NCBI GenBank assembly: GCA_965370045.1
Contig: CBDUSI010000083.1
Span: 1 to 20,357 of the forward strand
Reading direction: 5' to 3'
DNA from: CAZONU01 sp965370045
Lineage (GTDB): Bacteria; Planctomycetota; SZUA-567; JAKLDR01
DNA: 20,357 bases
The position numbers were made by a program, and so were the translations under genes. Positions within the stretch are counted from its first letter, which is position 1. Each line of letters opens with the position of its first letter. This document shows, piece after piece, positions 8,410 through 15,846 of this stretch. The notes beneath the pieces were generated by a model. It made no database searches. It was given only the letters and a program-made list of their open reading frames with translations, and was not told the DNA's origin.

Positions 8410-9723
8410 TTACCCTTGCGCCCTCCGGATGCGCGCAAGAGCCTCCTCTTTTCCCACCAGCTCCAGGACCTCAAAGATCCCCGGGCTCACTGTCGTTCCG
8501 GTTATCGCCGCGCGGATCGGCTGGGCGATCTTGCCGAAGCCCACGCCCATGCTCTCGGCAACGCCGCGCAGCACCGGCTCCATGGCTTCCGGCGGCCACT
8601 CGTCGAGGGTTTCGAGCGCTTCGCAGGACTTCTTCAGCGCTTCGGGGCTGCCTTGTTTCCTGAGCAGCTTGGCGGCCTTCTTGTTGGGCTCGAAATCGTC
8701 CGTGAAAAAATAGCGGGTCAGCTCCGGGAACTTCGCCAGCGTGCGCACCCGCTCGGTCATCAGCGCGCAGAGCTTTTCGAGCCACTCGGCGCCGCGCGCC
8801 TCGGGGTCCAGGCCGGCCTTGGTGAGAAAAGGCCTGGCCTTCTCAGCCAGCTCGGCGGGGCCGAGCTGGTCGAGGTACTTGCCGTTCATCCACTCGAACT
8901 TTTCGACGTCGAACTGCGAGGCGGTCTTCCTCACGCGGTCCAGGGTGAACTTCTCGACCAACTCCTCGCGGGTCATGAACTCCTGGTCGCCGCCCGGGCT
9001 CCAGCCCAGCAGCGCCAGGAAGTTGATCATGGCCGCGGGCAGGTAGCCCTTCTGGGCGTAGTCGCCGATGGCCACCGCCCCGTCGCGCTTGGAGTACTTC
9101 TTGCCCTCGGAGTTGGTGATCATGGGGATGTGCGCGAAGCGCGGCGGCTCCCAGCCCAGCGCGTCATACACCATGATCTGCCGGGGGGTGTTGGAGACGT
9201 GGTCCAGGCCCCTGACGACGTCGGTGATCTCCATGTCGTGGTCATCGATCACGCACGAGAAGTTGTAGGTCGGCCAGCCGGTCGAGCGCATCAATATAAA
9301 ATCTTCGATAACTTCGTCCTGAAACGTCACCTTGCCGAGCACCTGGTCGTCGAAGGTAATCCGTGCGCGTTCTGTCGAGACGCGAAAGGCCAGGGCCTCG
9401 CCCTTCTCCGCGTTGTCTTTGGTTGTGCGGTAGGCCAGGCCCGCGTCTTCCAGTTGTTTGGCCACTTCCTGGTAGCGCTCCAGCCGCGAGCTCTGGCGGA
9501 CGATCTCCCCGTCCCAGTCGAGGCCCAGCCAGTTCATGCCGTCGATGATGGCCTGGATGGCCTCCTCCGAGTGGCGCTCGCGGTCGGTGTCCTCGATGCG
9601 CAGGATGAACTTCCCGCCGGTGTGCCGGGCGTACAGCCAGTTGTAGAGCGCGGTGCGCGCCCCACCGATGTGCAGGTAGCCGGTGGGGCTGGGCGCGAAG
9701 CGGACGCGGATGCTCTCGGACAT
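8410..9723 (-). CDS. gltX: Glutamyl-tRNA synthetase, short form lacking the Cys-rich insertion
   Basis: A 437-residue class I synthetase that charges tRNA-Glu, or tRNA-Gln as well in organisms using the amidotransferase route. It begins RVRFAPSPTGYLHIGGARTA, with the HIGH-type motif HIGG at 18-21. LRIEDTDRER follows at 41-50, WLGLDWDG at 65-72, and the KMSKS equivalent KYSKR is at 209-213. Family members are usually 465-490 residues. The missing stretch is around residue 98, where AYRTTKDNAEKGEALAFRV replaces the usual longer insertion that often binds zinc through a CFC-type cluster. ATG 9723 has GGAG 8-9 nt upstream. It lies 97 bp from the preceding gene; I see no convincing promoter there. 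Confidence 0.95.
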   Translation of the reverse strand: MSESIRVRFAPSPTGYLHIGGARTALYNWLYARHTGGKFILRIEDTDRERHSEEAIQAIIDGMNWLGLDWDGEIVRQSSRLERYQEVAKQLEDAGLAYRTTKDNAEKGEALAFRVSTERARITFDDQVLGKVTFQDEVIEDFILMRSTGWPTYNFSCVIDDHDMEITDVVRGLDHVSNTPRQIMVYDALGWEPPRFAHIPMITNSEGKKYSKRDGAVAIGDYAQKGYLPAAMINFLALLGWSPGGDQEFMTREELVEKFTLDRVRKTASQFDVEKFEWMNGKYLDQLGPAELAEKARPFLTKAGLDPEARGAEWLEKLCALMTERVRTLAKFPELTRYFFTDDFEPNKKAAKLLRKQGSPEALKKSCEALETLDEWPPEAMEPVLRGVAESMGVGFGKIAQPIRAAITGTTVSPGIFEVLELVGKEEALARIRRAQG

Positions 9724-9820
9724 GGGGTCGTCTCCAACTACCAGGTCGCCGGGAAACCCTCACAGGTTACACAGATCGCGGAGATATGCTAGTCTTTCTC
9801 CGGATCACTTCTTCGAATTC

Positions 9821-10471
9821 TCATTCCCGAGACCAACTCCTGCCGCCGCCTTCTCGGAATTCGAAGAGCTGCAACTCCGGGAACTCCCTGCTTCCGGCCG
9901 ACTTGATGGCCGCTGCGGACATGAACCTGTTTGTGAGCGGAAGTTCGTATGTTTCTTCTTCCGACAGGCTGATGCTCCACAGCTTCCCCTTGGGGAGGCC
10001 GTAGTGCTCCGAGAGCTTGTCGGGGACCTTGAAGTCGATCCGCAAAGCGTTGCCCGTCCATTCAACGCCCCTGAATTCGGGCTGCCAAGAGAGAGGTCCT
10101 ACGCCCGAGGTGTCGTATCCCTTCCTGTTCCAGCGAAAGTGCCAAACATGAAACTCGCTCTCGGAAGCGATGACGATCCCCTTGTACCCGTCACTTTCAG
10201 GAACCCAGGCGCAGAGGACAGAACTGTGAGCGTAGCGCCGCAGGGCGGCGTCGGCTTCCGAACAGCGCAGGCGGGCGAGGTCTTCTATGAGCGCGCGACG
10301 CTGATCGTGGGACGAAGCGGCCGCCAGTTTCCTTTCCAGTCTGGCGACGACGATAGCCCGGTACACCTTGGGCCCGAAGTACGCCCCCAGGCACACGAGG
10401 ACAATGACGATTCCTACGCTGAGTTCCAGCGCGAGCTTGCGGCGCTTCTTCGGCTGGTCTTCTTCGGACAC
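9821..10471 (-). CDS. Small membrane-anchored protein of unknown function
   Basis: A 216-residue protein starting at GTG 10471, only 2 nt after the nadK stop. The N-terminus is SEEDQPKKRRK, then a hydrophobic segment at about 15-33 (LELSVGIVIVLVCLGAYFG). The basic N-terminus predicts a type II topology with the rest outside the membrane. Residues 43-80 are a charged helical stretch. The remainder is beta-rich and aromatic (FHVWHFRWNR, LSWQPEFRGVEWTG, LWSISLSEEETYELPL), and I do not recognise it. The same frame stays open far upstream, but that part overlaps nadK and is not credible as protein. The tight spacing implies cotranslation with nadK; the functional link is unknown. Confidence 0.7.
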   Translation of the reverse strand: MSEEDQPKKRRKLALELSVGIVIVLVCLGAYFGPKVYRAIVVARLERKLAAASSHDQRRALIEDLARLRCSEADAALRRYAHSSVLCAWVPESDGYKGIVIASESEFHVWHFRWNRKGYDTSGVGPLSWQPEFRGVEWTGNALRIDFKVPDKLSEHYGLPKGKLWSISLSEEETYELPLTNRFMSAAAIKSAGSREFPELQLFEFREGGGRSWSRE

Positions 10472-10473
10472 TG

Positions 10474-11331
10474 CTAGGTTCGCTTGCTTCCCGGTATCCA
10501 GCCCAGGTTGTCGCGCACCGGCTGGTAGCGGCCGCGGGTGCCCAACTCCATTAACAGGAATGGCCGGGCGTGCCGGCGCACCAGGACGGAGTCGCCGCTC
10601 TTGAGCTTGCAGACGTCCTGGCCGTCGGCGGTCACCGCCGCGCGATGCTCGAGGCAGTGCACGCCTATCTCCACCTGGCTCTCTGGGCCGACCACCAGTG
10701 GCCGGGCCGCCAGGGTGTGCGGGCTCACCGGGGTGATCACCACCGCCTCCAGGTCCTGGGCGACGATGGGCCCTCCGGCGGCCAGGGAGTAGGCGGTCGA
10801 GCCGGTGGGCGTGGCCGCGATGATCCCGTCGCCGTCGTAGGCCAGCACCCCTTCGCCGTCCACCTTGACGTTCACGTCGATCCTGCGGGCCATGGGGCCG
10901 GCGTGGACCGCGACCTCGTTGAGGGCCACCAGCTTCCGGCCCCGCCGCCGCCCGCTGAGCACCTGGGCCTCGATGCGCATGCGCTCCGAGATGGTGTACT
11001 CTCCCAGGGCCAGGCGTTCGACGGCCGACGCCATCTCCTCGGGCAGGACCTCGGCCAGAAAGCCCTTGTGGCCGAACCTGATGCCCAGCACCGGCTTCTG
11101 CCTGCGGCCCATGCGCCGGCAGATGTTGAGCACCGTGCCGTCGCCGCCCAGGGCCAGGACCACGTCGGCGCGCAGCCCCTTGAACGGCTTGTTCTTGGTG
11201 AGGTCGATCCCCGCGCAGCTCAGGCTGCGGTGCAGCCCGATCAGCTGGCGGAGGTCCCGCGCGGCGGCGCGCACGCCGGTCTTGTCGGCGTTGCCGGCGA
11301 TGATTACGCGGAGGGTCTTCTGCTTGGCCAT
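10474..11331 (-). CDS. nadK: NAD kinase
   Basis: A 285-residue ATP-dependent NAD kinase, the enzyme that makes NADP. The GGDGT motif is at 62-66, the conserved NE pair at 138-139 (ALNEVAVH), and the signature DGIIAATPTGSTAYSLAAGG at 168-187. The frame is open 50 codons further upstream, but that part is encoded by the inverted-repeat element. ATG 11331 begins MAKQKTLRVIIAGN, a normal family start. No ribosome-binding site precedes it, because the element ends exactly at the start codon. The gene follows dxs in an ispA-dxs-nadK order often seen in deltaproteobacteria-like genomes. Confidence 0.93.
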   Translation of the reverse strand: MAKQKTLRVIIAGNADKTGVRAAARDLRQLIGLHRSLSCAGIDLTKNKPFKGLRADVVLALGGDGTVLNICRRMGRRQKPVLGIRFGHKGFLAEVLPEEMASAVERLALGEYTISERMRIEAQVLSGRRRGRKLVALNEVAVHAGPMARRIDVNVKVDGEGVLAYDGDGIIAATPTGSTAYSLAAGGPIVAQDLEAVVITPVSPHTLAARPLVVGPESQVEIGVHCLEHRAAVTADGQDVCKLKSGDSVLVRRHARPFLLMELGTRGRYQPVRDNLGWIPGSKRT

Positions 11332-11604
11332 TAGCAGTCCGTTGAAAAATGGAGCGCCGTGACGGCGGGCGCTCCCGAGCGACGCGAGGCCCGAGGGTGA
11401 GCGCGATGCCTCTGGCATCGTGCGAATCCCGAGAACGAAGCAGCGCGACGGGACCGCCCGCCGCCCTTTGGGTTGGGGCATAACGGCCCGTCTTCTTCGT
11501 CGAGAACCCGAAGACGATGCTTGGGCATCGACTTCGGAACCTCTTCTCGAATCCGAACCATTCTGCCTCCAATCACGGCCGCCCCATTTTTCAACGGCCT
11601 GCTA
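11332..11604. mobile_element. Complete 273-bp terminal-inverted-repeat (MITE-like) element between dxs and nadK
   Basis: The element is bounded by 21-bp inverted repeats differing at one position. The left end begins TAGCAGTCCGTTGAAAAATG (11332-11352) and the right end ends CATTTTTCAACGGCCTGCTA (11584-11604). Its right part is about 92% identical to window positions 1-157, so it is a dispersed repeat. It fills exactly the interval from the dxs stop codon (11605-11607) to the nadK start codon (11331). The interior holds further hairpins: a GGAGCGC/GCGCTCC arm pair near 11351-11375, GATGCC/GGCATC at 11401-11423, and a 13-bp stem with one mismatch at about 11508-11537. No transposase is encoded and no clear target-site duplication is visible. 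A structured RNA or REP-like unit is an alternative reading. Confidence 0.75.
11401..11423. other. Short hairpin within the repeat element
   Basis: GCGCGATGCC and GGCATCGTGC pair over 10 bp (one G-T on one strand) around a TCT loop. It is part of a chain of hairpins in the dxs-nadK spacer. No T-run follows on either strand, so it is not a typical intrinsic terminator. Confidence 0.45.
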
Positions 11605-13482
11605 CTAGTCCTCCGAGAGGCGCGCGGCCAGGCCCGCGGCGTCCAGGCGGAACTCGGCGAGGAGGTCGGAGCGGCTGGCCATGCCGATCTCCGCGTCGGG
11701 GGGCACCGCGGCGAAGCGCAGCCGGGAGACGTCCAGGCCGCGCGCGGCGCACTCCTCCAGGCAGGCCGAGCCCAGCCCGCCGACGGCCGCGCCGTCCTCG
11801 ACGACCAGCACCCGCTTGTGCTTCGCGAGCAGTTCGGCGAGAAGCTCGCCGTCCAGCGGCTTGGCGAAGCGCGCGTCGGCACAGGTGGCGCCGAGCTTTT
11901 CCGCGGCCTCGAGAGCCGCCGGCACCAGCGCGCCGTAAGCCAGAATCGCCAGTTGCTTTCCCCGGCGCAGGACTTCGCCGGTGCCGAGTTTCAACTCTCG
12001 CGGCTCGGCGGCCTCGATGTCCGCGGGCACCGCCTCGCGGGGGTAGCGCAGGGCGCTGATCAGCTTCAGGCCGGCGGCCAGCTCCAGCATTTCGGCCAGG
12101 CGCGCGCCGTCGCGGGGGGCCATCAGCGCGGTGCGTGGCAGCGGCCGGAAGTAGGCGATGTCGTAAATGCCCTGGTGGGTGGGTCCGTCGGCGCCGACCA
12201 GCCCGGCGCGGTCCAGGCAGACTACGGCGCCGAGCTCGGGCTGCAGGCAGAGGTCGTGGAAGAGCTGGTCGTAGGCGCGCTGCATGAACGTGGAGTAAAT
12301 GGCCAGGAGCGGCAGCATCCCGCCCTTGGCCAGCGCGCCGGCGAACACGGTGGCGTGGGCCTCGGCGATGCCCACGTCGAAGTAGCGCTCCGGGAAGCGC
12401 GCGGCGAACTCGTCGAGGCCGGTGCCCGCGCCCATCGCCGCGGTGACCGCGACGAGCTCCGGCCTGCGCTCGGCCATGTCCGCGGCGGCGTGACCTACCA
12501 GCTTGCTCCAGGAAATCGCGCCGGTCTTGCGCGGCTTGCCGTTCTCGATGTAAAAGGGCGGCGCGCTGTGATAGTCGCCGGGCTTCTCCTGGGCGGGCTC
12601 GTAGCCCTGGCCCTTCTTGGTGACCACGTGGAGCAGCACCGGCCCGGATACCCGCGAGACCCCGCGCAGCTCGCGCTCCAGATCCTCGATGTCGTGGCCG
12701 TCCACCGGGCCGTAGTAGCTCCAGCCCAACTCCTGGAAGAACTGCCCGGGGACCAGGTTGCGACGCGCGACGTTGAGGGCCAGCTTGCCCAGGCCCCCGG
12801 CGGTCTTGCCCACCAGCGGGATGCTCTCGATCAGGTGGCCCAACTCGCTCTTGGCCTCCTGGTAGAGCGGGTCGGCGCGCAGCCGGGCCAGGTACGAACT
12901 CAGCCCCCCGACCGTCCTGGCGATGGAAATCTCGTTGTCGTTGAGCACCACCAGGACGTTGGCCCCCAGGTGCTTGGCCTGGTTGAGCCCCTCGAAACAC
13001 AGCCCGCCGGTGGCCGCCCCGTCGCCGACCACCGCGACGGCACGGCCCTTCCTGCCGGCCAGCTTGTTGGCGACGGCCAGCCCCAGCGCGGAGCTTATGG
13101 CCGTCGAGGCGTGTCCCACCACCAGGGGGTCGGAGGGGTGCTCGGCCGGGTTGGGGAACCCCAGGAGCCCCTTCTTGCGCCTGAGGCGCGCGAAGAGCTT
13201 CTTGCGGCCGGTGAGCATCTTGTGGGTGTAGCACTGGTGGCCGACGTCGAAGACCAGCGCGTCCTCGGAGAAATCAAAGACGCGGTGCAGCGCCACGGTG
13301 AGCTCCACCGCGCCGAGGTTGCTGGCCAGGTGCCCGCCGCACTCCGAGACCGCCGCGGTTATCACCGCGCGGCACTCCGCGCAGAGCTTCCGCAAGCCCT
13401 CCGCGTCGAGCGCCAGCAGTTCCTCGCGACCCGCCAGGGCGTCGAGCACCGGGGTCTCGGGCAGCTTGAACTTGGCCGCCAT
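11605..13482 (-). CDS. dxs: 1-deoxy-D-xylulose-5-phosphate synthase
   Basis: A full-length 625-residue thiamine-diphosphate enzyme that condenses pyruvate with glyceraldehyde-3-phosphate to give DXP, the first step of the non-mevalonate isoprenoid pathway. Visible hallmarks are SNLGAVELTVALHRVFD (54-70), VFDVGHQCYTHK (77-88), the thiamine-diphosphate motif GDGA (153-156) running to NDNEISIA (181-188), and DVGIAEAHA with the catalytic glutamate. A late region DGPTHQGIYDIAYFRPLPR is also typical. The ATG at 13482 shares one base with the ispA stop (TGATG), implying coupled translation with the next pathway enzyme. The TAG stop directly abuts the inverted-repeat element. Confidence 0.97.
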   Translation of the reverse strand: MAAKFKLPETPVLDALAGREELLALDAEGLRKLCAECRAVITAAVSECGGHLASNLGAVELTVALHRVFDFSEDALVFDVGHQCYTHKMLTGRKKLFARLRRKKGLLGFPNPAEHPSDPLVVGHASTAISSALGLAVANKLAGRKGRAVAVVGDGAATGGLCFEGLNQAKHLGANVLVVLNDNEISIARTVGGLSSYLARLRADPLYQEAKSELGHLIESIPLVGKTAGGLGKLALNVARRNLVPGQFFQELGWSYYGPVDGHDIEDLERELRGVSRVSGPVLLHVVTKKGQGYEPAQEKPGDYHSAPPFYIENGKPRKTGAISWSKLVGHAAADMAERRPELVAVTAAMGAGTGLDEFAARFPERYFDVGIAEAHATVFAGALAKGGMLPLLAIYSTFMQRAYDQLFHDLCLQPELGAVVCLDRAGLVGADGPTHQGIYDIAYFRPLPRTALMAPRDGARLAEMLELAAGLKLISALRYPREAVPADIEAAEPRELKLGTGEVLRRGKQLAILAYGALVPAALEAAEKLGATCADARFAKPLDGELLAELLAKHKRVLVVEDGAAVGGLGSACLEECAARGLDVSRLRFAAVPPDAEIGMASRSDLLAEFRLDAAGLAARLSED

Positions 13483-14381
13483 CAGGAACGCCTCTCGACG
13501 GCCAGCGACGCCAGCTCGCGGAGCACCGCGGCGGCGGGGCCGTCGCCGAACTTCCCGAGCGCCGCGACGGCCTCGTCGGCCAGCTCGCGGGCGCGCTTCT
13601 GCGCTTCCGCCACGCCGGCCGCGGCGACGTAGGTTATCTTGCCGGCGGCCTGGTCCTTGCCGGGGCTCTTGCCCAGTTCTTCCGCGCTGGAAGTAGCGTC
13701 GAGCACGTCGTCGGCCACCTGGAAGGCCAGGCCCAGGGCCCGGCCGTAGCGACCCAGGGCGTCAACGTCCTCGTCGCTGGCCCCGGCGAGAATCGCGCCG
13801 ATGAGCACCGCGGCGCGGATCAGCGCGGCGGTCTTCTTCTCGTGAATGGCGGTAGCTTTCTTGACCGTGGATGCCGAGCCCTCGCCATCGAGGTCCAGCT
13901 GCTGGCCGCCGACCATGCCCTCGGCCCCGGCGGCGCGGGCCAGCTCGGCAGTGGCACGACAAATGCGTTCGGGCTTGGCCCTTGCTGAGGCCAGCACGCC
14001 GAAGGCTTCGGTCAAGAGCGCGTCGCCGGCCAGGATCGCGGTGGCTTCGCCGAACTCGACGTGGCAGGCGGGCTTCCCGCGGCGCAGGTCGTCGTCGTCC
14101 ATGGCCGGGAGGTCGTCGTGGATCAGCGAATAGGTGTGGACCATCTCCAGCGCCGAGGCCCCGGGCATGACCAGCTCGCGCGTGCCGCCGACCAGTTCGG
14201 CGGCGGCCAGGCAGAGCGCGGGGCGCAGGCGCTTGCCGCCGGCGAACAGGCTGTGCTCAATGGCCGCGCGCAGCCGCTTGGGCATTTCCGGCCGGGAGTC
14301 CAACTGCTTGCGCATCTCAGCCTCGACCAGCCGTGCGGCGGTGGCCAGGTACCTCTTGGCTTCGGAGGAATCTGCGCTCAT
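13482..14381 (-). CDS. ispA: Polyprenyl (geranyl/farnesyl) diphosphate synthase
   Basis: A 299-residue trans-prenyltransferase that joins IPP to allylic diphosphates, giving the C15-C20 precursors of quinones and undecaprenyl lipids. Motifs are GGKRLRP (48-54), the first Asp-rich motif DDLPAMDDDDLRRGKP (89-104), GGQQLDL (158-164) and the second Asp-rich motif QVADDVLD (221-228). Residues FSxxHDD-side VHTYSLIHDD fit the short-chain IspA class; product length is inferred. I chose ATG 14381, not the upstream TTG at 14417. The predicted promoter -10 lies only 7 nt before this ATG, the TTG falls within the -35, and there is no ribosome-binding site. The mRNA is therefore probably leaderless. It is followed by dxs in the same pathway. 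Confidence 0.93.
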   Translation of the reverse strand: MSADSSEAKRYLATAARLVEAEMRKQLDSRPEMPKRLRAAIEHSLFAGGKRLRPALCLAAAELVGGTRELVMPGASALEMVHTYSLIHDDLPAMDDDDLRRGKPACHVEFGEATAILAGDALLTEAFGVLASARAKPERICRATAELARAAGAEGMVGGQQLDLDGEGSASTVKKATAIHEKKTAALIRAAVLIGAILAGASDEDVDALGRYGRALGLAFQVADDVLDATSSAEELGKSPGKDQAAGKITYVAAAGVAEAQKRARELADEAVAALGKFGDGPAAAVLRELASLAVERRS

Positions 14382-14388
14382 GCGACCG

Positions 14389-14417
14389 ATTCTAAATGCC
14401 GCGCGGAGAGTTTGCAA
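14389..14417 (-). promoter_or_regulatory. Promoter for ispA, predicting a leaderless transcript
   Basis: On the minus strand TTGCAA (14417-14412) and TAGAAT (14394-14389) are 17 bp apart. The -10 ends 7 nt before the ispA ATG, so transcription should start at or within a base of the start codon. The gene has no ribosome-binding site, which agrees. Confidence 0.7.
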
Positions 14418-14430
14418 GCGGGGCGGACTG

Positions 14431-15765
14431 CTAGCCCCCGGCCACCTTCTCCTTTACGTGTTGGTAGCCGTAGTGGGCCAGGAGGTTGTCGAGCAGCACG
14501 CAGGCGGTGAAGGCCTCGGCCACCGGCCAGATGCGGGCCACTATGGTGGGGTCGCGCCGGGTGATGGCCGCCAGGTCGGTATTCTCCAGCGTGTACTTGT
14601 CGATGGTCTTCTGGGGCCGGTCGATGGTCGGGGTGGGCTTGACGGCCAGGCGCACGACGATGTCCTGCCCGGTGGTCAGGCCGCCGGTGATGCCCCCGGC
14701 GTGGTTGCTGTCGAAGACCACCTTGCCGTCTTCCGCGTGCATCTGGTCGTTGTTCTCGAAGCCGGTCATGTCCTTGACCGCGAAGCCCGCGCCGACCTCC
14801 ACGCCCTTGACCGCGCCGATGCCCAGCATCTGGCCGAGCTGGCCGTCGAGCTTGTCGAAGACCGGCTCGCCGAGCCCCGCGGGGACTCCGGTGACCACCA
14901 CCTCGACCAGTCCGCCGGTGCTGTCCCCGGTGGCCGATATCTTGTTGCAGGCCGCGACCATGGCGTCGGCGGCGGCGAGGTCCGGGCAGTTGATGACCTC
15001 GTGCACGCCGTACTTCTCGCGGATCGCCTCGGGCTTTGTCTCCGGGGCCTTGCCACGTATCTCGTCGATCTGCCCCTCGATTTCGGCGAGGGCGGCGATT
15101 TTCTCCAGAAAGCGCATCTCCATGTTGATGCGCCCGGAAACATAAACTTGCTGATAGAAGGGATCGAGGTCCCGGCGCATGCGCTTGTAGTTCTCGGTGT
15201 ACTCCTGAACCGCCGCCGCCTCCATCTCCGGGCAGCGCACTCCGGCGGCTTCTCTCACGAACGAGAAGACGTCCACCCCGCACGAGGCCAGGACCTTCTT
15301 GGCCACCACCCCGGCGGCGACAATGGTCGAGGTGTACCGGCCCGAGAAGATGCCCGCGCCGATAGCGTCGTCAGCCGTGCCGTATTTCTGAAAACTGGCG
15401 TAGCTGGCGTGGCCGGGCCTCGGGGTGCGGTTGGTGTCCTGGTACTGCTTGATGTGGATGAAATGCCGGTCGAGGTTGGGAAGCAGGATGGAGATCGGCG
15501 TGCCGTTGGTGTGGTTGTGGTTGGCGGCGCCCTCCACGGTGTCGGCGGCGTTGAGGCCGGTGTAGATGACCGGCAGGTCGGGCTCCTTGCGCGGTGAAGA
15601 GAGCTCGTCCGCGCCGGGCTTGCGCAAGAGAAGATCACCGTAGATTTCCTGCTCGGCCAGCGGCATCCCCGGGGGAACGCCCTGGAGCACCGAGGTCAGC
15701 CCGTCCTGGTAGGAGCCCCCCGCTACAGTAACCTGGAAGATGCGCCCGAGGTGGCAGCCGATCAT
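14431..15765 (-). CDS. aroC: Divergent, long chorismate synthase
   Basis: A 444-residue AroC-family protein, 80-90 residues longer than usual. AroC uses reduced FMN to convert EPSP to chorismate in the shikimate pathway. Family motifs visible are GVPPGMPL (29-36), RPGHASY (116-122), GEPVFDKLDGQLGQMLGIGA (299-318), KGVEVGAGF (320-328), SNHAGGITGGLTTGQDI (353-369) and a DP pair (405-406). Several otherwise strongly conserved sites differ. The early SHG motif is SYQ (18-20), GGGRSSAR-like sequence is replaced by IGAGIFSGRYTS (135-146), and RHDP is RRDP (403-406). The extra length lies mostly at about 175-260, a charged helical insertion. The start has AAGGAG 6 nt upstream of ATG 15765. It has its own promoter. 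It could be a lineage-specific AroC or a paralogue with changed chemistry. Confidence 0.88.
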   Translation of the reverse strand: MIGCHLGRIFQVTVAGGSYQDGLTSVLQGVPPGMPLAEQEIYGDLLLRKPGADELSSPRKEPDLPVIYTGLNAADTVEGAANHNHTNGTPISILLPNLDRHFIHIKQYQDTNRTPRPGHASYASFQKYGTADDAIGAGIFSGRYTSTIVAAGVVAKKVLASCGVDVFSFVREAAGVRCPEMEAAAVQEYTENYKRMRRDLDPFYQQVYVSGRINMEMRFLEKIAALAEIEGQIDEIRGKAPETKPEAIREKYGVHEVINCPDLAAADAMVAACNKISATGDSTGGLVEVVVTGVPAGLGEPVFDKLDGQLGQMLGIGAVKGVEVGAGFAVKDMTGFENNDQMHAEDGKVVFDSNHAGGITGGLTTGQDIVVRLAVKPTPTIDRPQKTIDKYTLENTDLAAITRRDPTIVARIWPVAEAFTACVLLDNLLAHYGYQHVKEKVAGG

Positions 15766-15771
15766 GCGTCT

Positions 15772-15777
15772 CTCCTT
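15772..15777 (-). promoter_or_regulatory. Ribosome-binding site of aroC
   Basis: AAGGAG lies 6 nt before ATG 15765. It stands in contrast to the neighbouring ubiE and ispA genes, which share the promoter type but lack a ribosome-binding site. Confidence 0.7.
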
Positions 15778-15802
15778 CGTTCGCTGGGCTTCGGAGGGGA
15801 CG

Positions 15803-15830
15803 ATTCTACGGACGAGGTGGATTATTTCAA
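15803..15830 (-). promoter_or_regulatory. Promoter for aroC
   Basis: On the minus strand TTGAAA (15830-15825) and TAGAAT (15808-15803) are 16 bp apart, in the 81-bp gap after the ubiE stop. A start near 15796 gives a leader of about 30 nt that contains the ribosome-binding site. The core hexamers are identical to those of the ubiE promoter. Confidence 0.7.
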
Positions 15831-15846
15831 GCGGGGACGGGCCGCG

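Noticed and set aside
9724..9820. Promoter for gltX in the gap before it
   Set aside because: A TAACCT -10-like hexamer is present, but no acceptable -35 lies 16-18 bp upstream, so I could not support it.
11332..11481. N-terminal extension of nadK by 50 codons
   Set aside because: The extension is encoded by the dispersed repeat element, and the family N-terminus begins naturally at ATG 11331.
10472..11572. Upstream extension of the frame of the small membrane protein through nadK and the repeat element
   Set aside because: NAD kinase is clearly encoded in another frame here. Only the part after the nadK stop (from GTG 10471) has plausible protein composition and a membrane segment.
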